Shown: positions 22,216-52,992 of the stretch, in pieces
Numbering within the stretch: position 1 is the stretch's first letter
How the letters are laid out: every line of letters starts with the position of its first letter
Assembly: GCA_959347315.1 (NCBI GenBank)
Contig: OY365806.1
Location: 28,124,815-28,188,814 of the forward strand
Source: Bimastos eiseni
Lineage: Eukaryota; Annelida; Clitellata; Crassiclitellata; Lumbricidae
Direction: 5' to 3'
Length of the DNA stretch: 64,000 bases
The notes under the pieces: model-generated
The model's input: the letters and a program-made list of their open reading frames with translations, nothing else
Told to the model about the DNA's origin: nothing
Database searches by the model: none
Made by a program: the position numbers and the translations under genes

Positions 22216-24447
22216 GTGAGAACAATTTATGCACAATAGTTTGGTCTTCTAATTAACGGATGTAAAATGAAATGCCGTTCACAATATTTGTGATTTTAAA
22301 TTGACGTGCCTCAATTTCATAATTATTACTATGTAGTAATGATCAGAGGTTTCTATAGGCCTAAATTGGTAGTGCATAGCTATTATTGCATGTAGGCTAT
22401 TATAGTTGGTGAAGCGTGACAAAAGCCCTAATTGTTCCTAACGTTACCAGAAATTCACATCGGGATTTTAAGAAACTTATTTAATTGTGAGGAGGAACTT
22501 CACTGACAGGTTTAAATAGAAGCGTAGGGTTCATTGAGCAATTGAACAATTACGCCTGTAATAGAGAAACAACAGCTAGGATTAGGCCACAGAACTATGA
22601 AGCCGGGGATCGTTGGCAAAGCCACGGCAATAAATTCAGTCCAGTTTAATCGATTAATTTGCTGCAAGTAATTCTAGTGAGATCGTTTGCTTTGTTTGAC
22701 CTTTCCATCTTACATCTTTGCGATGCCTCTGAGTAAACGTTGGCCAATTCTCACAATGTCATGTGCTGCTTAAGGTCCTCCGTCCACGCGCAGGTATCTT
22801 TGACCGACAACTCGAGCATGTATTTCCTTAACGTAGGCCAACATGTATCCTAGGTATGCAACTTACTTCCTGTATTTGTCAAGAGCGAACTACAGGTGAA
22901 TGACTTGCGTCAAAGATTTCTAATAGGCCTGCATATTGGTTTATCCAAAAGCATTATATTAGTCACAATTTTTTTTGCGTAACGAATAATTATTGGAGTC
23001 TCAGCCTCTCAATAGTCTTACTAGAAGGAAATAATGATATAATTCAATTAGCTTAATAATGAATTGGACTCAAATAGATATCTCAGTTTCTAATATTGCT
23101 ATATGGTGTAGTTTTCATTTAATTGGATAACCAGAAGGCCTGTTGCTAGCTTAGTTCGTTTCAAATCAATGATAATTAGAATATCAACACATGGGCCTAA
23201 GGCTACACTACGTCGGTATTGCTCAGACGGAAGTAGATTTAATTACATCACGTTGGTGAGACTGAATAAAATTATTGGGAGCAAATACGAGGACGAAGAA
23301 GATTGGATAAAAAACAGAATAAGCATAAAACAATTGGGTAGTAAAGTGGAAGAACTTTTCAGTTGTAATTTAATTAAATTTTTCCATATGAATTGGCATA
23401 TATTTATATATATAAATATATATATAAGTTCGGATTAGGTGGAGTTATGAAGCATTTGTTATATTTAAAACGCTGTGTTTGTCTAATTAAGGTGCTGCTC
23501 CAACCGGTTGTCCACCACCCCCGTATACCCCTATGTCGAATGGGCATTCGTACATGTACACATCTCAGGTCCCTCCATCAGTCCTCCACCCCAACGTCAA
23601 AATCTCCCCTAATGTCATCATCCATGATCCGTCCAGGGTGAAGATCAATGGAATGCCACTTACTACTGCCTACCCTCCGCAGATGGTAGGAATGACAACG
23701 ATTGGCCCAGGGTACCAACAAACAACCGGATTTGTTGCTGGTACTGGATTCCACTCAATGCAGTCGATGCAGGTAGGCAGAAAAGTGTGTTCAATCACGA
23801 GCATTGTGCAATAGTGAATCAGAACTCCACAGCACACCTCAGTTTTCACTTTTGACCAATTGCTTACTGTTTACTGCTTACTAATTGCTTAACTTGATTG
23901 ACTAACGCATATTTACTGACGCTGTTGGCGACTATAACGATCTGCTATTCTATTGCTATCACATTGAATATAAATGTGAATTGGGAAACTCTCTTCAATC
24001 AACTCTCAACATTGCAACTGGTATTGCAGCTTAGAGTTAATTTTTTGTCTGAAAATGTCCTTCAAATATCTTTAAATTGTGAAGTTCTATCAAATGGAAA
24101 TACTCAAAGTATCGCCGCATTAACTGAGCTAAATTAAATTGGAGTAAATTTATGCAGATTCGTCATTTTCTTTACATTACATGAATTACTTCAGCAGGAA
24201 ATTCTGTGTCGTGAAAATCGTAGGCGTGCGTGGGTCAGAATTTTTGACAGTGTTTGTAATGCCAATTGGTATCAATTATTGAAGTGGCTGCGTATTCATG
24301 TCAAATAATGATATTTGATTTGCATTGAATCAGTCATCTGGACTTGGACAGATGCAGCAGAGCGTGGTCATACCAGGCACTGGAGTTGTCATCTCGCAGA
24401 ATTTCCCAGAGGGACCAGCAGGACCACCTGGAGCATACAAATACTAA
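22191..24447 (+). CDS. small Pro/Gly/Gln-rich protein, 139 aa, unrecognised
   Basis: Three exons (22191-22215, 23492-23772, 24334-24447) join to 420 bases in one open frame, ending at TAA 24445-24447. The protein begins MADPANKKG, continues with PPPPYTPMSNGHSYMY, VHPN/ISPN-type stretches, GPGYQQTTGFVAGTG and SVVIPGTGVVISQN, and ends GPPGAYKY. It has no signal peptide, no transmembrane segment and no domain I recognise. It looks intrinsically disordered; PPPY could be a WW-domain ligand. In the body frame a TAA lies at 23488-23490, just upstream of the exon 2 acceptor, so translation needs either this splice or the internal ATG at 23533. The first exon is shared by descent with ARM-TIR-SAM copy 2. 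I cannot say which locus had it first. Confidence 0.65.
23492..23772 (+). CDS. Pro-rich gene exon 2
   Basis: 281 bases between acceptor TTAAG and donor GTAGGC. It enters in phase 1 and leaves in phase 0. Encodes PPPPYTPMSNGHSYMYTSQ through GFHSMQSMQ. Confidence 0.7.
24334..24447 (+). CDS. Pro-rich gene exon 3 and stop
   Basis: 114 bases after acceptor GAATCAG. Encodes SSGLGQMQQSVVIPGTGVV, then EGPAGPPGAYKY and TAA. Confidence 0.65.
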   Translation, partial: SSGLGQMQQSVVIPGTGVVISQNFPEGPAGPPGAYKY

Positions 24448-25228
24448 ATGCAAGATCTTTCGACGATCATCGACGAATAGAAAATGTTCTTCTCACTCTG
24501 CGACTTGAAAAGTTGTACGTTAATTCAGATGTCGAATCTTATAACTACTCGTTCGAGTGAGTTCTTAAATTAACTTAACAAGCCCACTTAATTAATATTA
24601 TTCTTAATAACAGAATATAATGCTATACAGCACATCAATGCAGAAGTGACTTTATAAGAAGAAACATGTTTGCTCTTTCGTAATTTACATCTGTAAGACT
24701 AAGTGATCAGGCAAAACTGATTCACTTGGCTGAACTTCGCATTTAATTATTCAAATCTAAATCAGCAATGGATCAAATTGCCTACACAAATTGATTTTGA
24801 AGTGATCGTATATTATGAAACTAATCCTAGCACATAGTAATTATTGCTTACACCAGCGTTTAAGGCACACAACTCTCAGATTTGTAATACAGGGTAGTCG
24901 ACGTAGGCCTAGTCCAGCAAGCGGTAGGCCTAGGCTACTCTTTTAGCTCATTTTCTTTTACTAGCACTGTTTATAGAAATTTCGTCTCATGCTATGATCT
25001 GACTTGTAACCGAAGAAGCGTTTCGTCTCAATTCATCTCAATTGTAATAAATGATGATTTTTAATCAGCATTATGTATAGCAATTGTGTTAATTTGTGCT
25101 TAATTATTTTGCATGCAGTCTTCACAACAAATTTATACATCGGAAAATCAACCTCGACATACGGACGCCATAATAATGCAAAGAATAGTTTATCCTCCGC
25201 TTTCGCTGCATAAGACCGTTCCGACCTT
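24448..25228. other. intergenic, no gene supported
   Basis: AT-rich spacer between the Pro-rich gene and the tetranucleotide satellite. Several TAGGCCTA words; nothing coding. Confidence 0.55.
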
Positions 25229-25236
25229 CTGACTTG

Positions 25237-25534
25237 CTGACTGACTGACCGACCGAGCGACCGACCGAGCGACCGACCGAGCGACCGACCGACCGACCGA
25301 CCGACCGACCGACCGACCGACCGACCGACCGACCGACCGACCGACCGACCGACCGACCGACCGACCGACCGACCGACCGACCGACCGACCGACCGACCGA
25401 CCGACCGACCGACCGACCGACCGACCGACCGAACGACCGACCGACCGACCGACCGAGTGACTGACTGACTGACTGACTGACTGACTGACTGACTGACTGA
25501 CTGACTGACTGACTGACTGACTGACTGACTGACC
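25237..25534. repeat. compound tetranucleotide satellite (CCGA)n then (CTGA)n
   Basis: About 75 tandem tetramers. The first two thirds are CCGA with rare GCGA variants, then the array switches sharply to CTGA near 25456. A 4-base unit shifts frame every repeat, so it reads open as SVGR/SVSQ-like dipeptides in three minus-strand frames. These are not genes. Confidence 0.95.
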
Positions 25535-25935
25535 ATTTGCTGCCCATATTACGATAAGTTGTTTTGTTGCTAATCGGTTGGTTAGAGTTATGTATTGGCC
25601 TACAGGTATGCGACACTGACGTGAAATGCGCAGTTGACTCTGTTTACTGTTTAGCAAACAGTAAACAGTTTTTAATAGTTCATTTACGAAGGCCAGTGCC
25701 CAGCGCTATTATGCGATGGCTGCATGTATGCATACACAGTGAACGGATAAAAAACGAACCTGTAGAAATACTATACTGATCTTTCCAATAGTGTGAACAT
25801 TATAATAAAATATTAAACTTGAGTTTAATTTCTGCATCGATTGCAACTTGATCAAATTCGTCCCATGCTTCTATGATGCGTTGACGCAGTTCTGCTACGT
25901 CGCTGCCAATCACAAGAAAATTTCTGGCAAGATTA

Positions 25936-25992
25936 TTATTATTATCGTCGTCATCATCATCATCATCGTCATCGTCACCGTCACCGTCATCG

Positions 25993-26046
<54 letters not shown>

Positions 26047-26128
26047 CCATCATTACTATCGTCATCGTCATCGCCATCGCCATCGTCATCGTCATCGTCG
26101 TCGTCGTCTTCGTCGTCATCATCATCAA
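25936..26128. repeat. (TCA)n/(TCG)n triplet microsatellite
   Basis: Imperfect ATC/TCG triplets for nearly 190 bases, with a pure TCA core around 25995-26045. Confidence 0.9.
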
Positions 26129-28800
26129 GCCTATAAATAACTGTTGCTGATCACAAATTTACGGTGATTGATATTTATACATATTATAAGGGTGTCTGTC
26201 AATCGAATGTCTAGATTTGCGTCCACCAGTAATTCCATCCATATGCGTTCGTTGATCGTGGATCTACTAACAAAGAAATTAATCTCGGTGCAGTTGGACG
26301 ATAATTGAAAGAAAGACAGAGTGACGTGTTAGAGCAAGCATAGATGGGTCTCTGTGTCGCTTCCACAAATTGGTAAAAGCGATAGAAAATCGCCTCAGTT
26401 AAACGTTTGGCTCTTAAATGTAAAGCTGTGTCGTCGCTTGAATTAATAGAGGAGGCGATAATCGCCTGCCTCTCATACAGCAATGGGTGAATCTGAAGGT
26501 CTTATGAATATACGTAGTCCGACTAAAATCTTCGCAGGCAAAAGTAGAAACCACGCGGAAACAACATAGAACCCTAAGAAAGCACAATTACAGTGAATTA
26601 CTTTTTAGAAACTCGAGTGCAGTGCATGTTTACTAGATTTTGTAGGACGTGGAAGCATAATATTAATTTTGAAATCCAGGATTTTCTCTACCGCAGCAGC
26701 TTATAAGTATACGAAGCATCTATATCTTATCCGAAGTCAATCTCAGATTTGTAGAGTTAGCCCATCTAGTATGCTTAATAGAAGATAGATAGGTTGGTAG
26801 ATGGACATATAGATAGATACATGTATAGATAAATAGACAGATGAACAAAGAGATGTATGTCTAAATGTACGTCTATGTAATTATATCTATATAGACTGAC
26901 TTATATCCACAGTTCTGTGGTTTTAATTCCGCTAGCTACTTGAGAGATATTTCCAGTTTCTGCTTGTTTTCACTAAGACCTCTTTGATACACGACTCTGC
27001 CACCTTCTGTCGTGCTCTTCTGTAAGAATAATTGACATCTTAAATTATTAAAATAACATAAACTAGATCTATGACGCCTATTGTGTCCTCAGAGTATTCA
27101 TAACGTAGCCTAGGAAGACATTGGAAATATACGCAAGAACTGTATATTGTCAGAATATTTATTTAATCTGATGAGCCATATAGGCCCTATTCTTTTATTT
27201 ATTCAGATGCCATGAATCTCTCAGAGCATTTTTCGTGGTCGGTTTCATCGAGCCACTTCTTAGCTCTCAAATATTTCATGCATATGTCATACTTTAGCGT
27301 ATCTATTGTTCTTTGCATAAGTCTCTGTGAAACGAGTTGTCTTTTTGAAATATGAAGTCATAGTTCTATATATAAATTCCCTCTGACTTACATATGTTAA
27401 TTAGCTTAGTCCAGTCGATAGATAGTGGTGAATTTTTCTGAAGAGGTGCTATATAATTTCACGATCACGATTACGGTAATGTCCATAGTTCTGTACAAGG
27501 AGCATAAATATTAATGATTATAATTAAAAGTAATAGGTTAGGTTCCGGGGCAGCCAAACCCATGGCTGCCTCACGGACATCTCCTTAGGGTGTAAGGCAC
27601 TGATTGCCCCATCAGAATCCTTCCATAGTTCAGAGATTACAACAATCTTAAATGAAGTTATCACGTGACAAGGGCAATTTGCCCTGGCATACTCCATTTG
27701 GACGGTGGCTTAGGACAAGCCTGTATGATGGTGTAAATAAATAAATGTCAAGTTTCTAGGTAGATTATCAACTACCAAATGATCAAAAACATTGAAAATA
27801 AACCCATTATATTTTTTAGTGAATAAATCAACAAGTCAAGACTTCTCCGCATGAGGGTCAGCTGACGTATACGTGAGCGAAATAGTCATGAATTGCTCCG
27901 GACGACAGGCTTTGATTCCCAAGTCACCGTAACGATAGACTGGTCAGCATCTTCCCCGTCCTTAGAGGCCTGCCCCTTGCTATAGCTTTCCCATTTCCAT
28001 GACAGGGTGCCAGCCGTCTCCAAGGCACACACACACACATATATATATATATTCAGATGCTGGTGCAGGCGGCAAGACTCCCCGCCCATTTGGACGTTTC
28101 GTGAATGCAGCCGATCTCTTCATGCCTCCTGGGGTTTTATAGTGAATACTGCGCCGAAATAAATACACATCGAGAATAAGATGCATGTATTTTTAAAGTC
28201 TATGTAATATGTGCCTATCTACAACATAGGATCCACGTTACATTCTCGTTTATTTTATGCATGTGTGCGTTTGTGTGGGAAAGACGGGACGTCAACAAGA
28301 CTAATGGGCAATGTACGAGAAGTATATTCACTACACACTAAACTCTCCTCTGTCCTCTCAATGTCTTTATCACTCCGCGTTTGTCTTTCTGTCTGTCTGT
28401 CTACATCTGTTTCTTTCTTGCGTTACTTTCTTCTTGTGTTATTCTCTTATACGGCTACTGTATCTCGATTACAGGGGCCTGGAGAAGCTAGACAATGTCT
28501 GAAGGCGTTAGCCAAGTACAGGAATTTGTACGTTCGTCACTAACAATTTTCTTTTGGAAGTTTCCTCTCACGCTCGTCAGCATAATTTTGAAAGGCAGCT
28601 TTCCACGTTCCTTGCAGGAAGTCTCTAATGCTTTTAGTTTCATCCGGAAAATTTGTGCGTAGGAACTGTTTGTGCATTTTGCGTCACAAGGAGGGTCGAG
28701 TTGAGACTCTAACGAAGATGGTCATCTATACACGTGTTTTCCATTAGCTGATAGTATAAGCAGATACGAAAAGCGACAGACGGCGGAAAGGCCACCCAGA
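26129..28800. other. intergenic, no gene supported
   Basis: Contains a GATA-rich patch at 26780-26880, a possible SINE at about 27536-27750 that ends in AAATAAATAAATG, and an AC/TA run at 28025-28052. An open minus-strand frame at 26211-26483 lacks supporting signals. Confidence 0.5.
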
Positions 28801-28806
28801 GCCAAA

Positions 28807-28817
28807 AAATGGAGGGG

Positions 28818-28871
<54 letters not shown>

Positions 28872-28872
28872 C
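28807..28872. repeat. (GA)n microsatellite
   Basis: GAGA run with a few AAAG interruptions. Confidence 0.9.
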
Positions 28873-29444
28873 AGACGAAACAGCTTTAGTTGGCAATTTA
28901 TCTGTCGTCTCTCTCAATGGATACGAATGACCGTGTTCATTTTATTGTCGTCAGTTATCATTACTTCCCGCTCTCACTGTCCTCCTTTACTTCATCGTTC
29001 GTTCCTGTCATCAGTTGGTTAAATGGATGATTGGTTGCCTACTCTCAGTTAAGGAGTGTGTCCTCTGACCAGAAACGTCAATTCCACTTGCGAAATCTAC
29101 TCTCAACGGATGTTTGGCTGTGAGAAATAATAATATTATTAACTGGTACGATGGCAGATTGTAAAACTCCTCAAAGACGCTTTTCTCAACGGTCTTGTCC
29201 GTCTGTCTATTTGCCTATCCAGTCACAATGAATCCTACATTTGTCTCCATGGCAGTTATACGTCTGAGATCTTCTTGTATTTATGAAACTCTAGTCACAT
29301 GCGCATCGATCGAACAACGTCACGATGACGTCGTGCAAATATTCGACCGCTACATTAATCTGATGTTGGATTTGCGACGGCATTCTCATGTAAGACGTTG
29401 GCAGCCTAATAAATTATGTACAGTTTGAAAGTGTCTCTATGTCG

Positions 29445-29525
29445 ATCTCCGATTAAAGACAAGTCGAGGATTCGAATCCAGGACACAGAGGATTCAATGC
29501 AGCTAACTGTCGCTCGGCCACCTCA
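29445..29525 (-). repeat. tRNA-derived SINE head (Leu/Ser-like)
   Basis: On the minus strand GGTGGCCGAGCGACAGTTAG resembles the A-box part of a tRNA-Leu/Ser, and GGATTCGAATCC is a near-perfect B box about 30 bases on. The region cannot fold as a full tRNA, and the sequence continues unlike one, so a SINE promoter is the better call. Confidence 0.5.
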
Positions 29526-30111
29526 ATATACAACTGTTGGTCGTTGTACCCTCCTCCATACTTCATATATAGCCGCAAATTCTGGGCCGCCACTTGTAAG
29601 GCAAACATTCCTTCGGTCCTTTCCTCTCAACCACCCTCCACCTCTTCCAGCGACCTTTGTGGATTCGTTTCCAGAGACGTGCAAACACCGCAGAGGGGCG
29701 ACGCCCGTGCTGACTACTCGGCGGTTGCTCAGCAGTCGCTAGTGATACTGAGAGAGCTCGGGGGGCATGTGGACGTCAACTAGAAGTAGAGCGGGCATAG
29801 ACATTACCGCAGACGAGCAACAGAAGATGGAGACAAACAAATCAGAAGAGTTTCAGTCGAAAAGAATATTAAAAAAACAAGAGAAAAAGTGGCCCTAGGA
29901 TAATTATGCATACATGGAAGAGACAGACGGAAAGACAGAGAGAAAGTGAACGACAAAGAGAATGTACGTTAGCAGGTTGAGTAGCGCCGTGCAGCGACCG
30001 GAGACTGCAACAAGCTTCAGCGGACAGAGGTCGCCAGTCGCTGTGGCCTGGTGCTTCTGCTTTACGCTGTTCTGTGCGTAACGTCATTAGCTCGGCTCAT
30101 GCATGCTACAT

Positions 30112-30202
30112 CTATAAACACTGGTTTATGTCCATCTGGTGCCAGATAACATCAGTTGTATTTATGCGGTACACTGTGGAGCAGAGCTGACATTAGCCAC
30201 AG
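30112..30202 (+). promoter_or_regulatory. candidate promoter and non-coding first exon of SYT15-like gene
   Basis: A TATA-like CTATAAA at 30112-30118 is followed by about 60-80 bases ending in a good donor (CACAG/GTGAGT at 30203). It lies 1.3 kb upstream of the first coding exon and in a slightly GC-richer zone. The link to the gene is inference. Confidence 0.25.
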
Positions 30203-30739
30203 GTGAGTCTGCTGAAATACTAACATTGACCAAGCAGTCGCCAGTGTTGATAGGCATCGTATGTAGGGCTATGGACGAAAATCCGTTGACATTGATTAAA
30301 CCATGCTGAGCTTTATAAATCTGTCGTTAACATTAACAGACGTTGCTTAATTTTATGTATGTCGGGTAACTATGCAACTCCAAAGAATTTAAACTATTTA
30401 TCAGTTAGAGCGAACAGATCGAAGTTAATACACTTATTGCAAAAACAGCCATCTGTTTGAATTACTAGGGCCGTGTGCTCGCAGTAGGCCTAACCCAAAG
30501 CATAATGATGAGCAACACAAGAAATAGTTTCGGTTCTTATTAAGGTACGCAAGTTTTGATCATATAGGCCTGAGCAACATAATAGATAGATCTACAGATA
30601 ACGAATAAGTAAATATGCTCTCAGGAATTATACAGGCGCAACAAATAGATAAGCTTGTGGTCTACATGTGTCAAATTCCATAGACGACATCCGATTATTC
30701 GATATCTCAAAGCAACCCACTGGCTAAAAAAATACCAAG

Positions 30740-31100
30740 CGAATCCATTTGTATACGTCCCATCACGAACCTACAACTCCTTACAGTAAGCCTATACACC
30801 ATGCACACATGTAGCTTCGCCAATTCTTCTCCATCCAACTAACCCACTCTACCCGGTCACCCTCATGTCTCAGTCTTTCTCGACCCCGGGCCCTACATAT
30901 ATCAAATTCTCTAAACAAACCTTATCCCACACATCAGCGCGCTTCGGAACGAGCTACCTCCTTCATTCCGAAAATATTCGATTCATCCTTCATCATTGCC
31001 AATCACCCGTCCCTTAACTCTTTTCCTAAGCGTCACCTGCCTTAACTGTTACTCTGCCCTTCTGATCCATCTAGAAAGCGGAACTTTACATACCTGGACT
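30740..31100 (+). mobile_element. LINE C-terminal relic
   Basis: Across frames the translation gives NELPPSFRKYSIHPSS followed by ITRPL and FLSVTC. This matches the usual end of CR1/L2-like ORF2 proteins (WNxLPxxLR..SSLxxF...LKTHLF). It is frameshifted and short. Confidence 0.45.
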
Positions 31101-31415
31101 ACTCTTTGGACAACCCCCTCTGATTCGACGCAGCGCTCTTGAATAAGCTGATGCCCTGTACTTGGCTTTGGAGGTTTGGAGATGACGATCACGATACGAC
31201 TTCAGTGTTAACGACTTAAGAAGTCCTTTTGACTTAATCGATCAGACTTTGAATCGTCGAGCCCCTCCCGATTTTTTATTCAGGGAGGTCTTATAGTCTT
31301 TAACTCCAGATCAGAGATATCAATAGTCTTTTGTTAATCGACGGACAACACAATGACGAGTTTACTTCAGACTTCGGCATAAAATTTCATACACGCTCTA
31401 ATACATCAATAGTAG

Positions 31416-31468
31416 ATATATATATATATGTATATATACATATATATAATATATATATATATATATAT
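31416..31468. repeat. (TA)n microsatellite
   Basis: Near-pure TA dinucleotides immediately upstream of the first coding exon of the SYT15-like gene. Confidence 0.9.
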
Positions 31469-31494
31469 GCGTTCACAGAACACGCGTGTTCAAA

Positions 31495-49881
<18,387 letters not shown>

Positions 49882-52760
49882 TCAGACGACCGTCGGATTG
49901 ACTTCTGGATGGCCAACTCTTGGCTTACTGCAAAAGCGTCAATCTTACTGACCAAAGTCTGCAGGCGTCGTTTTCAGAAATGTAAGCCAACAGACGAGAC
50001 TCATCCATTTGTGGCTTCGGTTTATATTCTTGTAAAACTTTTGCTGAAAGCGAAATTTTATTTTTAAGGGTCAAATCTCATCGGATCATCCAATGACGTA
50101 GATTCAAATGATCGTTTCTAAACAAACAGTAAGTCAGTATCACACGTTATAATGACTCTGCTTAATAAGGTGTCATTCAATTTCACAATTGTGAGACTAT
50201 TAAGAATTCATTTGACTGTTCACCCACTATTATTCACTGTTGTCTTATTCGTTTGGTGACATTTAACAGTCATTTTGTTTGTAAATCACGTGCGTCACTT
50301 ATACGCTATTTAACACTTTATTAAAATGAGTAGCCCCAATCTTAAAAACGCGTGATCCACACTTTACAAGAACAATGCGTATAATAGTGACAAATTAGCA
50401 CAGTGTCAATAGAAAAACGATGTACAGTGATAAACAGTGTTTAAAAATACGACTTAACGTAAGTGTTATAACCCTAAAACTATCGCCACTTGAATTAAAG
50501 TTACTAACCTGACGCGTCACATTGCGGAGATTTTATTAGCTATAATGCTACCTTTTTTGTCGCACATATATTTTCTATTGCGTTGATCACAAAAGTTTTC
50601 TCGTTCGAAGTTTTGTTTTACATTCTTCTGTTACACTTGATTTGCTTCACTGGTCAACTTTGGTGCGGGTGTGTGCGGTTGTGGAGTGGTGCGATTGGCT
50701 ATGATGGTAAATGGTAGGGGCTTGTTTTGGGTGGTTCTTGACGTAGCGACTGGCGTGGCGCGACCTCTGGCGACTGAAAGAAAAGGGAACGCCAATTGTA
50801 TTTCAATCCTCAGAATCCTCGTTGATCTTACATTTGTACAGCACTTCTTAAAGAAAAGCTTCTTAGCGACGACTTCAATCATCTTTATTGTGATAGCGTC
50901 GTTAAACATAAGCAAACCGAGAAGTGTTTCACTATTATTAAATGAACCTATAAAAAAGTTAAATATTAATGTGCTTATTGACAGCTGGTCATCTTCTGCT
51001 CAAACATTCACATTACGTCGCAGAATGTGCAATAAATAGATGGTGTTAATAATCTTGTGAATATTAGGCTCTACTTAGTTCTGTATAAATATTTAATGTT
51101 TGAGCTCGGAATCTATAATGAACATTTAACCGTACACGAATAATCATTAAGATAATTTACCAATGGCGATATCTAAACAATCAGGTATTTTCTTATGTCC
51201 TACTTATATCTGTAACATAATAATTATGTTAGGATTATTATTATTATCTCAGTTGCCAACAATGGTAAATTACATCTCAGTGGTTTCTAACAGAAGTTTT
51301 CGACGGTCAGTAGACTAACAAAGGTGGCACTAATTTCTAGGAGGTTAAGTAGAAACATGTGTCTGCGATAGAATAGGTTAACAATTGATTCTGTTGCGTG
51401 TTAATCTTGTTCAACCTGTCTGGTAGCTCAGGTGTTGAGAATTAATCGTAGGTCCTGTATTAGCTGCAGGACTAAAGATATAGGCCTATGTTTTTTATCC
51501 AGTTTTGGCAGATAGGAGAGAATACAAATTGGTCAGTGGTTGAACATTTGGTTGGTATGTATGCGCCAGGGCGTCTCAGAGGATCGAAATAGAATGACCA
51601 AGTTATGAGTAGTGGAAGAGAGCTTTCACCCGGAGCCGCATCAATCAGTTCATATAGGAATGATATGAGAACAATTTATACATTCCTGGAGGAGGAATGG
51701 CGGAAAGGGGTCTAGTTCGGATAATATCGGTGCCGATCTTTGCAGCCGAAATGATAAAGTTACTGAAGATAATAAAATTATTCCATGTGTAGAAATCATC
51801 TTTTACCACAGCACTGCGGACATTCGCTGCAGGCCGAGTTCTGACCAAGAGTCTGAGGAGCTGCGTAGAACAGTGTTCGACTAGCGGCTGAAACAACGAG
51901 AAATCGTCATTACCAAACAGCCTGTTGGAATCGTGTATATTACCTGGAGCAAAACTTTTTCCAGTAAACTATAATAACAATTCTGACATTTTGTTTTTAG
52001 TAGTCGTTGCCTTTTAAATAAGCAGTGCTTATACTGTTTACCCTGGAAATGACCAGCAAATTATAACATACCCATTCTACAACCGACTGCAAAAGCAAAG
52101 TGCCATTATTTGATTGACTGGTTGTTTATTAATCCACGGAAATCAATCAATGACATATTCAAGTCCTGTCAGTTCACACGCATGTAAACAATACAAGACG
52201 TGTAAGATAGCCTAATGATTAAGTCTCTGTTCTTAGTGACTTTGCCAGCAGTTACATTGGCGGTGCTTTGTGAGGCAGGTCTACTCAAGTGGCTGTAATA
52301 TCGTAATATGTACCACATGAGCTGCATGACTGCAGATCGTATATCTTTCATATGTACGCTATTTAGAATAGTCTGAACTTAATCTAAAAACATACACGGA
52401 TTGTAATTGTAATTGAAATTGTAATTACGACCTTTATATTGCAATTACAATGGAAACATACACGGATCGTAGTAAGGATAGGCTTTAACTGGAGCATCCT
52501 TTAAGTTGCTCGCTGGAAAAACCTTTTCCGATGTGACGTCAAGACAAATCTCGTTCGAAGTCAGCTAAAAACAAAGAGTATCACTTGGTATAAAGCTATA
52601 GCATTTCAGAGGATTCTTGAAATAAGCTCTAGTTGAAAGAGAAGATAGTGCGCCAGCAATTTGTCCATGGTCGTCATGCGAGATATACTCAGCTGGTCCT
52701 AACATGTTGTTGGCTTACATACCAGGAATCCCTCTGATTGGACGACCATTTTGGAGGTCT
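49882..52760. other. convergent intergenic region between SYT15-like and TEP
   Basis: It holds the 3' ends of two convergent genes. Candidate polyadenylation signals are AATAAA at 51031 (plus) and TTTATT, i.e. AATAAA on minus, at 52125. A 122-codon plus frame at 50671 starts at GTG and is not supported as a gene. Confidence 0.5.
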
Positions 52761-52992
52761 TCAAGCAGAGATGGCAAATATTCCAACGAAAGTTACAGAC
52801 GTTTTACGGCTACGAATAAAATACGTGACGGTTACCCCGTCGAGGTAGATGACGACCTTGTCGTCATTGTTTTCCACTCGCTTGATGACGTCATTAGCCT
52901 GATTCTTAAGATCATCCACGTTCGATGTCTTGTATGCAGTCAACTGGTTGATCTCTATCACCACCATCCCACTGTCCTCCTCGTTCTTCCAG
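52761..52992 (-). CDS. TEP terminal exon: receptor-binding domain part 2
   Basis: 232 bases after acceptor ATCGCAG. Encodes [20 protein letters not shown], then [28 protein letters not shown] and TAA... stop at 52761-52763 as read on minus. The usual V(Y)DYY ending of the family is missing. A donor-like GGG/GTAACC in the exon (about 52838) could skip the last 25 codons, but no following exon was found. Confidence 0.75.

Noticed and set aside
25033..25657. Three long minus-strand frames of SVGR/SVSQ repeats
   Set aside because: They are created by the 4-base satellite, which is open in all three frames of that strand. No splice or start evidence.
29445..29525. tRNA gene on the minus strand
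   Set aside because: Only the A and B boxes resemble a tRNA. The arms do not fold into a cloverleaf, so it is called a SINE head.
50671..51039. 122-codon plus frame
   Set aside because: Begins at GTG, overlaps a 94-codon frame on minus, and has no recognised motif. Likely 3' UTR or spacer.
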